Positions 1 to 11,179 of a stretch of 64,000 nt of DNA are shown piece after piece. Numbering within the stretch: the first letter of the stretch is position 1; every line of letters begins with the position of its first letter. A model generated the notes under the pieces. It saw nothing but the letters and a program-made list of their open reading frames with translations. It was not told the DNA's origin and did no database searches. Location: NCBI GenBank assembly GCA_022059125.1, contig JAEUWY010000004.1:2108001-2172000 (forward strand), written 5' to 3'. Origin of the DNA: Corynespora cassiicola (lineage: Eukaryota > Ascomycota > Dothideomycetes > Pleosporales > Corynesporascaceae). A program made the position numbers and the translations under genes.

Positions 1-691
<691 letters not shown>

Positions 692-1435
692 GCGCCACAT
701 GAGTGAGCGCAGGCTCGTGAATTTCAACAATCTACGAGGGCGATGGCGGCGAAATCGGCCGGCTCGCATTTGCATACTGAGCTCGGCCTAAAATGCTGGG
801 CCGGGCCTCGGTTCCAACATCAGAGGTGTTTGGCGCATGGGAGAGGAAAATGTGGCTGTTCAACAGTAATTCGGCTACGGTATGAGGAATGGGATGTGAA
901 ATGTTCAACAATATACCAGGCGAGCAAACGCTCGGTCAAAAGTAGGATAGGAGAAGAAAATCAATCACAAAGACGCCAATCTTGACAATGATCATTTTTG
1001 AGTCCCATTTTACCATTGCATTTTGCCCAGATGGGGTGTTGGGCATTAATCCAGGGCTGATCGGCCCGCGTATCTACGTATTATGATCCAGCTTAAAGAG
1101 AAACGCAGTTCAAAGTAGAACTATGCGTGTATGAGGCCTCCGGACGGGGTAGGCCTGTTCGACAAGGCTCTGAGAACGTACAGGTCCTCGACCCCAAGCC
1201 TATAATGGAGTCGGTCTGCAGTCGTATGTGGTTCCACCCTACCCATCATCTCCTGTCTATGCAGACATCCCAGCACGGCCAGCCGAGCCTCACCTCCCAG
1301 GAGCGTCAATAGTCAATCCGCGCAGTCACGCTCAGTGAAGCCACTTTTCACAAGAGTGTTAGTGGGATGATAGGGGAACTCATAGTTGATGATGATGATG
1401 TGCTCCATCACCTTAGAAGAAAGAACAATCAGAAT
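692..1435. other. Convergent 3' intergenic region
   Basis: Lies between the 3' ends of the adenosine kinase gene and the zinc-finger gene, so it should hold both 3' UTRs. Small open frames here (such as 743-985 and 1121-1309) have no recognisable similarity or splice logic. I see no RNA gene or repeat. Confidence 0.5.
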
Positions 1436-2362
1436 CTAGGGTTTCGTACGGCCAAGGGCACGGTTCTGGACCGAGCGTGGGATGAAGGCCAGAGCGGACA
1501 TGCTAGAAGAGAGTGAGTCCATAGGATCAGATGCAGCCTCAGACGGGTTGGCCGATTCTTTTGCTGGCGGGATGGAAGTTTCAGGGGTCTTTTGAGCAGT
1601 GCCCGGTGCATCAGCGTAGCTGCGCCCGCCGCCGCCGCGACCGTGGCCTGGCTTTTCCAACTTTTCTGGCAGGCCTGCCTTTCTGCCCGATAACTGGACA
1701 GGAGCACGAGGCGCATTCTTGATCTCGTCCTTGGAGACGGGTTTGGTCTGGACCAGGTCACGAGCAACATCCATGGGCTCACCATCTCCCGCACCGCCGG
1801 CGGCGGCCTTTTGCTCGCCCACCTTGCCGCCCTGATTCCAGCGGCGGTCCGGAATGAGCAGGTCTAGCCTGCCATCGATGCCGTTCTTGATAATGGTGAA
1901 GTCGTACTGCTTCTGGAAACCGTGCTTGTCGATGCAGTGGAGCCTGCGCTTCTGCGGGGAGCCGCACACCTTGTCGCAGCCCTCGACGAGACAGGCGTAC
2001 GTCTTCTCGCCGCGCTCGCGCTGCATAGCCACAATCAGGTTGTGGTACTCGGCGAAGTGCAGGTCCAGCGTGTGCGGGCTGGGAAAGCGCTTCTTGCAGA
2101 CCTCGCAGCGGGGCGTCTGCGTGGGGGTGATGTGCGTCTCAGGGTCTTCAATATGGGAGGATTCTGAGGAGGGGTGGAGGGATGGTGGGCATACCGGGAT
2201 GGAAGGGTGCTCTTGCGGATGCTGATGCTGGGGCTGATGCTTGCTTGCTGGGGCCTCGTCGTCATCGTCGTCGACCAGCGCAAACTTGGAGGGCCTTTCG
2301 GCGTCTTGGAGATCAGACATGTCGGTGGGCGCAGAGTCTGAAAGCGAGCGCTTGTGCGCCAT
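1436..2362 (-). CDS. ZNF511-like C2H2 zinc-finger protein
   Basis: Single-exon gene of 308 residues. The ATG at 2362 is chosen because the open frame upstream is only Pro/Arg-rich translated promoter. The first 80 residues are disordered, with an acidic run (DDDDDE, 31-36) and His/Gln-rich stretches. Two C2H2 fingers follow: C86-C89-H102-H107 and C124-C129-H142-H147. The second has the CLVEGCDK...KRRLHCIDKHGF pattern, after which comes a YDFTIIKNG segment. This order matches the ZNF511 family (a conserved eukaryotic protein of poorly defined nuclear function). The C-terminal part is low complexity with Gly/Arg patches and a Ser-rich end. The gene is divergent from the EST1-like gene with about 650 bp between start codons. 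Function beyond nucleic-acid or protein binding is not known from sequence. Confidence 0.8.
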   Translation of the reverse strand: MAHKRSLSDSAPTDMSDLQDAERPSKFALVDDDDDEAPASKHQPQHQHPQEHPSIPVCPPSLHPSSESSHIEDPETHITPTQTPRCEVCKKRFPSPHTLDLHFAEYHNLIVAMQRERGEKTYACLVEGCDKVCGSPQKRRLHCIDKHGFQKQYDFTIIKNGIDGRLDLLIPDRRWNQGGKVGEQKAAAGGAGDGEPMDVARDLVQTKPVSKDEIKNAPRAPVQLSGRKAGLPEKLEKPGHGRGGGGRSYADAPGTAQKTPETSIPPAKESANPSEAASDPMDSLSSSMSALAFIPRSVQNRALGRTKP

Positions 2363-3018
2363 TATTGAGTGTGACTCGGGGGAGGGTGGGAGTATGGAGG
2401 TATAGAGATATGAATGGATGGAGCAGTGGGGGTGAGCAGAGCAGTGCTGGGAGCTGAGAAGGAAAGCGGGAGTACCTTGTGATGATGAGTACAGAGGGGG
2501 GGATTTAGTGGAGCAGGTGTATAATATGAAAAAAAAAAAGGTTGAGCAGTAGATAAATGGGCAGTCCGGGCGCTGGGTGGAATGTTCTGGGGTGAATGGC
2601 TGAAGGGCAGCTGGAACCACGGGACCGGCGGGCGGGCGTGGGCCAAGGTTCCGCCCGGTACGTCGCCTCCGCCGCCGCTGGTTCGCGCTGCGGCGGCTGC
2701 CCAAAGCGAGCGAGACCTCAACTTTCTGCCGCGGCGGCCACACACGCTCCCACCATCTCACACGACGCCCGCCCGCCCCTCGCTGCCGCACCCCTTCGCC
2801 CCCTCTGCGCGCCCGCAAGACAGCGTCCCGGGCGCTGTTTGCACCTGCGACACGCCCTCCCCCCCGCCGCTTGTCCTTCTCCACAGGGCACAATCCAACA
2901 AATGGAGCACGCCAGCCACAGCATCCGCCGTCCATTGCTCCGTGCTATCGTCTTCGTCTGACCTCCCGGCCGACCGTGGGGTCACATATGAACGCCGCCG
3001 CCCACACGCCACAGAGGC
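2363..3018. promoter_or_regulatory. Shared divergent promoter region (zinc-finger / EST1-like)
   Basis: The two start codons at 2362 (minus) and 3019 (plus) face away from each other across about 650 bp. The left part is CT-rich on the minus strand with a poly-A/T run near 2528-2539; the right part is strongly GC-rich. No specific factor site is claimed. Confidence 0.5.
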
Positions 3019-5871
3019 ATGGCCGCGAACACTGAACAGCTTGCCAGGTGTGCCGTGGCGCCTACTCCCGCCGCGGGGAGCCTGCTAACTCTCCACAGGC
3101 GGGCCGAGTCACTGGAGAAACAACTCACCAAGCTCGACGCCGACGGCCACGCCCTGGGCTCCAGGGCCGCTGCCCTGCTCAACGAGTGCGTCCCCAGCCC
3201 CGACGGGAGGCGCTGCTGCTAACGGGCCCGCAGGTACCGCGCCGTCTGCGAGGACGTCATCTTCAGCAATTTCCAGTATGCCTCGGACGTGCACGTCGAG
3301 CACCGCCTGTGGCAGACCCACTTGAACATCAACAACGCCTACAGGAAGCACTTCCGCCAGGTACGCTCTGCCCGCGCTCACGCCCGCGCTCACGCCCGCG
3401 CCCGCGCCCGCAACCCCTCCCTCCTCGTGCTAATGACCGAGTCGCAGTTGCGCCGCAATTCCACAAAGGACCACCACGTCGAGCTGCGGAAGCTTGCCAA
3501 GAGCTACATACAGTTTATCAAAGGCAGCCAGAAATTCTACCGCCAGTTTATCCTGAGTCTCGACACCCAGTACAACGGCATCCCTGAGCTGCGCAAGATT
3601 GCCCAAAAGTGGAAGGATGTTGAAGGCACGCCTCCATGCCCCCTCCCCTCCCGGACCCTCACTGACCATGGCCCAGCTTCCAAGACGTCCCTGCGCACGC
3701 GCATCCCCACGGATCTAAAGACCCAGGTCCTCCAGTCCTGCCATCAGACTTTGATCTACCTCGGCGATCTCTCCCGCTATCGCGAAACCGAGACTGTTGA
3801 CAAGGACCGCAATTGGGGCCCCGCAAAAGGCTACTATGAACTCGCCGCCGAAATCTACCCCGATGACGGCCAGTCGCACAACCAGCTCGCCATTCTCTCA
3901 CGCGAGGACGGAAACCATTTCCGCACAGTATACCACCTATACCGCGCGCTTGCCGTTAATAATAGGCATCCGCAAGCAAAAGCAAATCTTGAACACGAAT
4001 TCAAGAGGATCGTTCGCGCCTGGGATAAGGGCGAACTAATCAATAATCACAGGGCCCCCGACGGCAGTACCGCAGGACGCGCCCTCGTCGCCTGGTTCGT
4101 TAGGCTCCATAGCAAGTGCTACAAGGGCGAGGAGTTTGCACAATATGACGAGCTGGAAAACGAGGTCACTGGCCAGCTCGCAGTCGAGCTCAAGGAACGT
4201 TCTCTGGATTCCATCTTAAACAAGGTCATCCTAATAAACATGGCCGCCGAATACTTTGCGACTGTCCAAATGATTGGTAAGTCGACCGGGACCACTGCAT
4301 TCCGGCTGTTGCTTATGTACCTTGAAGCGGAGGCGCCCCCAGCCAATATCACGCGCACTTACTTCTACTATCTCCGACTTAATGTTAAGACATTCTTCAC
4401 CTTGCTACAGGTCCTGCAGCCGGAACTTGAGCGCCTCTCTGAGGGTGACGATGTCACCCTTCAGAACGGCGACAAGGCACCCCAACTTTCGGATAAGCTC
4501 ACAGCCGTTGCACGTCGCGTGCTCCCGGGTCTACGCCTGTATAGCACCTGGTTTGCTCGGAACTGGCACATTTTAGATGCTAATCTGGCCGACACACTAA
4601 CCACCGTGGAGGTTCAAGAGCTGTGGAAGGCATACGCCGAAACCTTGTCCCTCCTTGTATCCAGCTTTCCAGTCGACCAGCTCCCCAACGACAACTACAT
4701 GCTTGAGGAGGATACCGACACAATTGGATTCCAACCCTTGATTTCTGATAACTCTAAGAGGCTCTGGTACAATGACGATGGGACTTTCAAGCGGAAATGG
4801 TCGGATATGGAGCGGAATCATCCCAATATCGAGATGCTCATGCGGGTCAAGGACTTACTTATCGATGGCTTGATACTGACCCAGAACGCAAAAGCGCCTT
4901 TGGACTTGGACAATTTGCGCTTCATCTACCGTGAGGCAGGATTGCCATCGGAGCTTCTTGCGAGCCCGGGTAACCGAGCCGATGGCTCCCCAGCTGTTTC
5001 TGCTGTACCAATCGAGCTCCCGCTTGTTCCACAGGATGGCCCACTCCCCGAGGACCAAAAATCTTTTAGTGTTGCAGCGCCCTCCGAATCCGCCTCCACT
5101 ACGCTAGCCAAAGATTCAGCTATGAACCGTATGGTGGACGACCTGGTCGGCGCTGACGAAGGCTTGGATCCGCTCGTTGAGGAAGACGAGACCGTTTCCC
5201 CAACTCCTCCAGCTCAGACCTTTGAGGACACTGCCGATGTTAGCGACGGCACTTTTGCGCCGGCTCCACTCCTTATCACCGATTTTGTGAAGAATGTGAC
5301 CAACTACAAGAGGTCTGCTGCGTCTCCTAGCCCTGCTGCTGTCAGCTTCTCCACCCCCATGAATAGAGTTGCGTCTTCTTCCTCCATACGTCAACCTGCC
5401 CATCTTCCTTCGCTTCCTGATGGGCACGGGAATGCGAACAACATCTGGAACCCCAGCTACACTGGAACACCGGGCCCATCTTCGCCCATGCTTGGCAATG
5501 GAGTCGAGAACCGCGGCTCACCTATGATGGGCATGCGGATGTCCAGTGTCTCGGGCCACATGCGTGGGGATTCCGCTCATTCGCTGCGCAGTGTAGAAAA
5601 TACAATGCCAGGCGCTGCCCATGCCTCTCCCATCATGTCGAGTCCTACCTGGGGAAACGCGGGTACATCGCCATACACCTCTTTCTATGGCAACGGCTTC
5701 AACCACAGCCAGAACGGCAACGGTTACGCATACAACCAGAACGGCAATCACCTTCACCAAGGGAATGGGTCTGACTACAATCTGATCAGCCAGAACCTGT
5801 TCCCCTCGTCTGTGTACAATGGTTTGGACAGTTCGTATGGACGTACGCCGCCGAATGGCCAAGCTGGTTGA
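3019..5871 (+). CDS. EST1/EBS1/SMG7-like protein (14-3-3-like TPR domain)
   Basis: Exons 3019-3047, 3099-3185, 3234-3360, 3448-3625 and 3677-5871 give 871 residues. Introns 1 and 2 have CTAAC branch sites; the fourth intron starts with GC rather than GT. The N-terminal half carries the Est1 DNA/RNA-binding and TPR-like region: an RLWQTHLNINNAYRKHFRQ helix, HQTLIYLGDLSRYRE, and the hallmark SHNQLAILSREDGNHFRTVY followed by HLYRAL. This family acts in telomerase recruitment (Est1) or nonsense-mediated decay (Ebs1, SMG5-7). There is no PIN nuclease domain after the TPR part, so it resembles Ebs1/SMG7 more than SMG6. The last 250 residues are disordered, first Ser/Pro-rich and then Asn/Gly-rich. 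Whether it serves telomeres, RNA decay or both cannot be told from sequence. Confidence 0.87.
3361..3447 (+). repeat. GC-rich minisatellite inside intron 3 of the EST1-like gene
   Basis: The intron begins GTACGC and ends GTCGCAG. Its middle (about 3370-3412) is made of repeated CGCTCACGCC and CGCCCG units, leaving a branch-site-like TGCTAATGAC at 3429-3438. Because the frame stays open through it, an intron-retaining reading would give an Ala/Arg/His-rich insert. Confidence 0.7.
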
Positions 5872-6774
5872 TTGATGGTTGGTCGGCCCTAGCAGGCCGA
5901 TTGCTGTGATTCATTCCGCAATCCGTAGCCATCTCTCCAAACTTGAGGTGCACTTTATTCTCGGAAATTTATGGCCGTGAGCACGCCGCCCGGAGAGCCA
6001 GTGTATACGAGTCGTCCACGCCGACCTGCAGATTAGCCTTTGTTACTGTTCTCCCGCTAGCTACAGCTCCCCACCCGCCGGGGTGATTCGGGAGCTAGGG
6101 GCAGTATACAAGGATGCAAATGACCGTTGACGGACAAGGGGGAGGTGGTTCAGAATTCAACACCAGATTGCAAGAACCTCTCGTGTTTCAGCAATGCTTT
6201 CGTTTGCCGTGGTGGATAATGGTTGGCGAGGTAGCTTGGAGGTAGAGACTGGTCGGCATTGGTGAAATTGAATATGATAGCTGCTTCTCTTCTTTCGCTC
6301 GACGACGACTTGCTGGAGGCTTGGTGTGCAGTGAGAGCGCCACCATTCTTCGACAGTCGTTCTACTTAAATTGAATTTTTGTTTACATGTTGCCTTGTGG
6401 ACTATCGTGGCGTGTTGTTTGGCTTTTGTGATGAGCTGACACAAAAGTGCATTCGCCCGTAGCATTCTGCGCTCTGGTAATGTCTATACATTTGCACCAC
6501 ATAACCCTCGTATTTGTACAGATACATTTCTACCATCACATCTTAATCGTAAACTTGGGACAGGTCAGAACCCCCTACCGGTGCAAATGCCCGCGCTAAT
6601 TGAGACCTCCAGAATGGCCCGACTCAACGCCGCCCAATGCTTGACAAAAAACGAATGAACACACTGGAACAAGACTAGAAGCCAAAAGCTGCCACCCCAC
6701 ACCCCACATCGAGTCAAGTCAACACTTCTTGCTCTTTCCTCGCTGAATAGCATACCTCCCTCGTGTTGCTGCTC
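5872..6774. other. Convergent 3' intergenic region
   Basis: Between the 3' ends of the EST1-like gene and the UBX gene. It presumably contains both 3' UTRs. No coding signal, RNA gene or repeat recognised. Confidence 0.5.
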
Positions 6775-8381
6775 CTACTCATCCTCTCCCTCATCCTCGG
6801 AATCGAGATCGGTCCGCTCAACAATGAGATTGCCACTCCGTCCAATCCGCTCCCGAATGGTACCTCCAGCTTTCAACTCATACACCTCGCGCGGCATGGG
6901 CGACACGAGCTGGAACTTGTACTCGTGCTCGAAGCCCTCTGGCTCCTCTGCACCCTGCTCCACGCCGCCCACCTGCAGAACGTCATAGCACTCGACAAAA
7001 GCGTACAACTCCTCAATGTGCGCATCGGCGGCGAACTTGCGGACCACGCGCTCGGCGTTGGGCATGCGCAGGCTGATGCGCACCACGTCCTTTACATCCG
7101 CGGACGCGGGGGGCTCGGACGGAATAGAGGCAGCGCGCCACCTGCGCCACTGCTCGAGGTTCTGTGCGTAGCGCTGGGCGGCCTGTTCGCGCTCCAGGGC
7201 TTCCTTCTCCTCGCGGGCCTTGCGTTCGGCTTCTTCGCGCTTCTTGCGAGCGCGCTCGCGGTCCGTGGCGAGGGAGCGCTCGTAGGCGCTGTCTTGCTGC
7301 TGGCGGATGCTGCGCGTGGCCTGCTGCTCTGCGCGTTGGGCGCGCACGCGGTTCAGAGGCTCGCTATGGGCTTGCATGGCCTGGCGGAGCTTGGCGATGT
7401 ACTGACCTGGCGGTGTTGGGCCAGCGATGCGCGTGGCGACGCCCATGGCGGTGCTGGATACCTGCGGTGTGTGTACGATCAGGCCTGAGAAGGGGAACTT
7501 GGTGCAGTTGAGGGATGCGGAAACCTGGTAGGCCTCGGGGTCCTGCACGTTGCCTGCCCACAAGATGATGTTGTTCGCTGGATCGCGAATGAAGGACACA
7601 ACATCGGGGTTGAGAAGGGTCTCGCGGATGAAGGATGCGGTCTCATCGTGCTCGGGAGAGATCAGGACCACAAGGAGGAACTGGAGGTTCTTCTTCGCCA
7701 GATCGAAGGCTTGGGCATATCCGTTCTCGAAAAAGGGGAGCTCGTGGGAACCGTATTCTTCGTCGAACTCGCGGATGAAGCGCGCAGCTGTGTCGCGTGG
7801 GTTCAAGGGTCTCCGTCCGCCAGCGGCGCGGGTTGCTGGCCGGTTGATATTGCTAGCGGTGAGACGTCCCCATGCCCGAGGCAAGAATGGGAATAGCCAT
7901 CCCATAAACCGAAAGTATTTTGAAAGCAGCGAATAGACCAAATTGAAGGGTGTGAAGAGCAGCGTGAGAAGTAACGGCGCCTGGGTAGTGACTTGGCTTT
8001 CGGGCTGCGGTACGATTCGGGGAGCAGGGTCGATGAGCGGTCGACTCGACGTGGATGAGCGAGACGAGGAGAAGCCGTTCAATAGCGTCTCCTGTCGGCG
8101 GGTATCTTGTGGAGGTGGTACATTCGCGCTTGCTGCGGCGGCGGCGACGGGGTCCTCGGCAGGCTCTCCGTCGAAGAACCGGGCTATCGCAATCTGCACA
8201 TGATTAATACAGCCATCGATGAATTCCAAGAGAAGGGTTAAAGCACCTGGACATTCCATTGACATCTCTGAAGTAGCGGTATCGCATCTTTGATCTCCTG
8301 GTTGGTGACGGCAGTATACTGCTGAAGTGCCGCCTGCTGGTCTTCCGTCAGCTGCGCAATGTCGACCCCGGTGTCAGCCAT
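6775..8381 (-). CDS. UBA-UAS-UBX domain protein, FAF2/UBX2 type (ERAD Cdc48 adaptor)
   Basis: Two exons on the minus strand, 8247-8381 and 6775-8193, separated by a 53-nt intron (donor GTGCTT, acceptor ATGTGCAG); 517 residues. The short first exon is needed: it supplies a UBA-like helix bundle (EDQQAALQQYTAVTNQEI, LLQRCQWNVQ) that runs on into IAIARFFDGEP. Residues about 117-150 form a hydrophobic hairpin (LLLTLLFTPFNLVYSLL, FMGWLFPFLP), the usual ER or lipid-droplet insertion of FAF2/UBXD8 and yeast Ubx2. A thioredoxin-like UAS domain follows (about 184-300), then a charged coiled coil (about 325-400) and a C-terminal UBX domain (VRISLRMPNAERVVRKF...). Expected role: recruiting Cdc48/p97 to ubiquitinated ER membrane clients. 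The acidic tail DLDSEDEGEDE is not diagnostic. Confidence 0.87.
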
Positions 8382-9297
8382 GGTGGCGACGTTGAGCAAA
8401 TCCAAGCTCCGATTCCTTAGGTGTGTTCGTCAAGAATTCGTTTCTATGCGACGGAAAGGACTGTGGGGTGTCGAGGATTGTCGAGGATTAGGAGTGGTAG
8501 TGTTGGGATATGCTGGCCTGTTCTAAAGTGACGAAAGTCGCGGAGAGCTATCGGCCTTGGTTGCAGGCTAATCCTCGGCACCCGACCGGGCACTAACACT
8601 GACGTGGAGTACACGCGGAGGAATGTCCAAGAAAACTGTATCAATTCTGGAAACTGTACTCTGAGCTTATGCTGTTTCTTTTTCACAATGATCGTCTTAT
8701 ATCCATTCCTGTTTCCAATTTTTAGTTTGGCGAACAACATTCGCAAGTCCAAATAACCATGGGTCCCTAGAAAAACCTTGGGGCGTTGGCATCTGCAATA
8801 CGTCCGAACATTTTAGACAATTATTGTAGCTGTTGTTAGGGTCACTTTAGTACATTTCGTTCAAACAATCGAGACTGTCTTGTTGCGAACCGCTCAACGA
8901 GACGGTTTTCATTGTACCTCGCATAATATTTCTAGCAGGTAATACTGGACTGGAAGACACGTTTTTAGCTTCCTAGTGTAAATCCTGAGGTATACAGGAT
9001 GTGCCTAATTGAATACGAAGTTTTCGTTCGCACTATAGCTTCCATCAGCGGACACTCAATTTTGTCTGAAGATCCGTGTCACCACATCTTAGTACCTTTG
9101 CAGTATAGTTTCGCCCAACAGCCTTGCTGATTACCCCACATCGTGGCTGAGGCAGGTCTGCCCCACCAACAACGACGAGCAACTCACCAATCCTTTGCAT
9201 GCGCCCGTTCCCTGGTTGTACAAAGAAATGTGGCCTTTATATATTATAAAGTGGCTCGAACTTTCACAATTCGACTATTTCAGATCGAGTCAAGCAA
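8382..9297. other. Intergenic, promoter side of the UBX gene
   Basis: AT-richer sequence between the UBX gene start and the tRNA-Thr gene. Open frames such as 8444-8752 show no family resemblance. No further feature seen. Confidence 0.4.
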
Positions 9298-9435
9298 GCC
9301 TGCTTGGCGCAGTGGTAACGGTCAGTTAACTACTACATCCTGAAGGGGTTACTCATATTAATACCCTCTCAGCGTCGCACTTGTATCCATTACGAGCAAA
9401 TGCGAAGATCACTGGTTCAATTCCAGTAGTAGGCA
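9298..9435 (+). tRNA. tRNA-Thr(UGU) with canonical intron plus a 52-nt D-arm insertion
   Basis: Acceptor arms 9298-9304 and 9428-9434 pair over 7 bp (one G-U), with discriminator A at 9435. The T-arm is perfect (9411-9415 with 9423-9427, loop TTCAATT). The anticodon stem TCGCA (9375-9379) pairs with TGCGA (9401-9405). The loop reads C-T-TGT-A, then a 14-nt intron (9386-9399), then A. TTGTA can pair with TACGA in the intron, the usual anticodon-intron helix. The D-arm is split: GCGC and AGTGGTAACG (9307-9320) are followed by 52 extra bases (9321-9372) before CG at 9373. Removing both inserts leaves a 72-nt tRNA with three of four D-stem pairs (C13-A22 mismatched), G18-G19 and A14/A21. Internal promoter boxes A and B are intact. 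It may be functional or a decayed copy. Confidence 0.75.
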
Positions 9436-9734
9436 TCCTCCACTCTGAAAATTCTTTTTTTGCAAATTTCTCTGCCCCAACGCTTTCCCATTCCAGGTTG
9501 ACCAAATTATTTTTTTGATGTTCTAGATGCGCTGCGGGTGTGGGTCGAGCACACACACATGTGACTCACGATGCTGACACTAACTACCCCATGGGTACAT
9601 CCCAATAAAATTGGATCGCTGACTTGCCTTGCTTTCATTTTTGCTCTCCAACGCACCTAAGAGTAGAAAACCTGCCACTATAGTTACGCTGTTGTGCAGC
9701 ACTCTTCCATCAACACGTGATAACCACAATCATC

Positions 9735-9817
9735 GGGCGTGTAGCTCAGTGGTAGAGCGCCCGCTTTGCATCTTGCAGAGCTGCGGGAGGTCTAGGGTTC
9801 GATCCCCTACCCGTCCA
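9735..9817 (+). tRNA. tRNA-Ala(UGC) with an 11-nt intron
   Basis: Acceptor 9735-9741 pairs with 9810-9816 with one mismatch (U6-C67) and shows the G3-U70 wobble that marks alanine tRNAs. D-stem GCTC/GAGC (9744-9747 with 9755-9758), anticodon stem CCCGC/GCGGG (9760-9764 with 9783-9787), anticodon TGC at 9767-9769, T-arm TAGGG/CCCTA with loop TTCGATC. The intron 9771-9781 sits after position 37, and its TGCA (9774-9777) pairs with TGCA at 9767-9770. The spliced tRNA is 72 nt. Confidence 0.95.
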
Positions 9818-10159
9818 ATTCGTTGATTACAAGTTGTTTCTTTTTTTGCGCGTGGAGAGAGAACTCTTTTTGTGGTTGAGGTTGAACATGGATGGGACGT
9901 CCGACCAGCGAGAGTTGTAATCAACAGGACCGTCAAAGCAACCAACATCTACGGCAGAACTTAGACCGGCGGTAAAACTCGTATGAAGAAGGCTCCTGTT
10001 TATTTTTATGCTGTAGGGTTACGGTTAAGCTCCCCCGTTAAGATCAGGCACTGACTGCCTGGTCAATGAACAATCTACTGGAGTCAAGGTCCATCAGGGG
10101 TCCATTGATTCTATCAGAGATGAAACTGACTTTCTCAAGTATCGTCAGTGTACATTCAT
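9818..10159. other. Intergenic
   Basis: Contains the T-run just after tRNA-Ala (9838-9846 and neighbours) expected of a Pol III terminator, and then the 3' flank of the nitrilase gene. Nothing else seen. Confidence 0.5.
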
Positions 10160-11179
10160 CTAAGGGGGCGGGTTAAGATCCAATCCCTCGACCGTTAGCT
10201 TAAAGGCGTCGTTCCTGGAATAACTGCCTGCGACATCCAAGTCCAGTCTGCCCCTCTCACAATCTTCAAAGTCAACCTCCTGGATCAGGATTTCATCTTC
10301 AGCTTCCCATACAGGTCCGGCTAGAATGTCGCCAAAAGGCGAGATGATACAAGAACCACCCCGAGAGACGAACTCCTCATTCTCTTCCTTTGCCGAAGCA
10401 TCGCTCCCCACGATCCACTCTGGCAGATGCTTCTTCCTCACACACTGATTGGCGCTCACAACGACGCATCTTCCCTCAATGCCCACAGTCCTCATCAATC
10501 CCTCCCACATTGGCCGCGCATCAGCCGTCGGCGCAAACCAGAGGTTGACGTTCTGAGAATACAAGCTCTGCCGAAGCAGCGGCATGTAATTCTCCCAACA
10601 GATGGCCGACCCAATGCACAGCCTAACGCCCTTGATCTCCGTCGTGACAGCCCGCAGACTAGCCGGCGAGCCCTGGCCCCAAATCATGCGCTCCGCCGCC
10701 GTCGGCATCACCTTTCGGCGCTTGCCGACGACCCCCAACCGCGGGCACACATACACGACGCCGCAGTACAGCGTGCCCGCGCTGCGCTCCACCAGGCCCG
10801 TCACCACGAAGACGCCCGTCTCGCGCGCAATGCGCTCCAGCTCTTCCCTCGTGCCGTCGCCGCGGGGCTTCCCGTCCCTGGGGAGCTCGAGCCTGCGCTC
10901 CACCCAGTCGGCGCCCGCCCCCGTCGGCGTGTCGCCGAGATCCACGGCCGCGTGGAAGTACTGCAGGAACTGGTCTCTGCCCTCGGCGGTGCGGCCGCCG
11001 ATGACGCTTCCGAAGCCGCAGGTGCGCGGGTAGCCGCCGAGGTAGGCCTCGGGGAAGAGGATGATGTCGACGCCCTGCGCGGCGGCGTTTTTGGTGATGC
11101 GCTCGAGGGCCGAGAGGGTTTCTGCGGTGGTGGAGAGGGTGCGGGCTTGCGCCGAGGCGAGCTTGAGGGTTTGGGGCAT
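10160..11179 (-). CDS. Nitrilase-superfamily hydrolase
   Basis: Single-exon gene of 339 residues; ATG at 11179 opens [12 protein letters not shown], the usual first beta strand. The Glu-Lys-Cys triad is present: E44 in [14 protein letters not shown]156 in KRRKVMPT and C194 in [18 protein letters not shown]. The WENYMPLLR segment and total length fit plant/fungal-type nitrilases (nitrile to carboxylic acid plus ammonia) better than omega-amidase or carbamoylase branches; cyanide hydratase is less likely but not excluded. The region around residues 85-118 is strongly GC-rich in codon use and charged. It is the first gene of the accessory stretch after the tRNA pair. Substrate unknown. Confidence 0.9.
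   Translation of the reverse strand: MPQTLKLASAQARTLSTTAETLSALERITKNAAAQGVDIILFPEAYLGGYPRTCGFGSVIGGRTAEGRDQFLQYFHAAVDLGDTPTGAGADWVERRLELPRDGKPRGDGTREELERIARETGVFVVTGLVERSAGTLYCGVVYVCPRLGVVGKRRKVMPTAAERMIWGQGSPASLRAVTTEIKGVRLCIGSAICWENYMPLLRQSLYSQNVNLWFAPTADARPMWEGLMRTVGIEGRCVVVSANQCVRKKHLPEWIVGSDASAKEENEEFVSRGGSCIISPFGDILAGPVWEAEDEILIQEVDFEDCERGRLDLDVAGSYSRNDAFKLTVEGLDLNPPP

Noticed and set aside
2363..2935. Upstream in-frame extension of the zinc-finger ORF
   Set aside because: No ATG-supported start with protein-like sequence; it runs over the poly-A/T run and the shared promoter.
6763..7488. 241-codon open frame antisense to the UBX gene
   Set aside because: Shadow of GC-biased codons in the UBX/coiled-coil region; no domain.
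9353..9556. Minus-strand frame with TTGIEPVI-like peptide
   Set aside because: Translation of the complement of the tRNA-Thr T-arm; a common false protein over tRNA genes.
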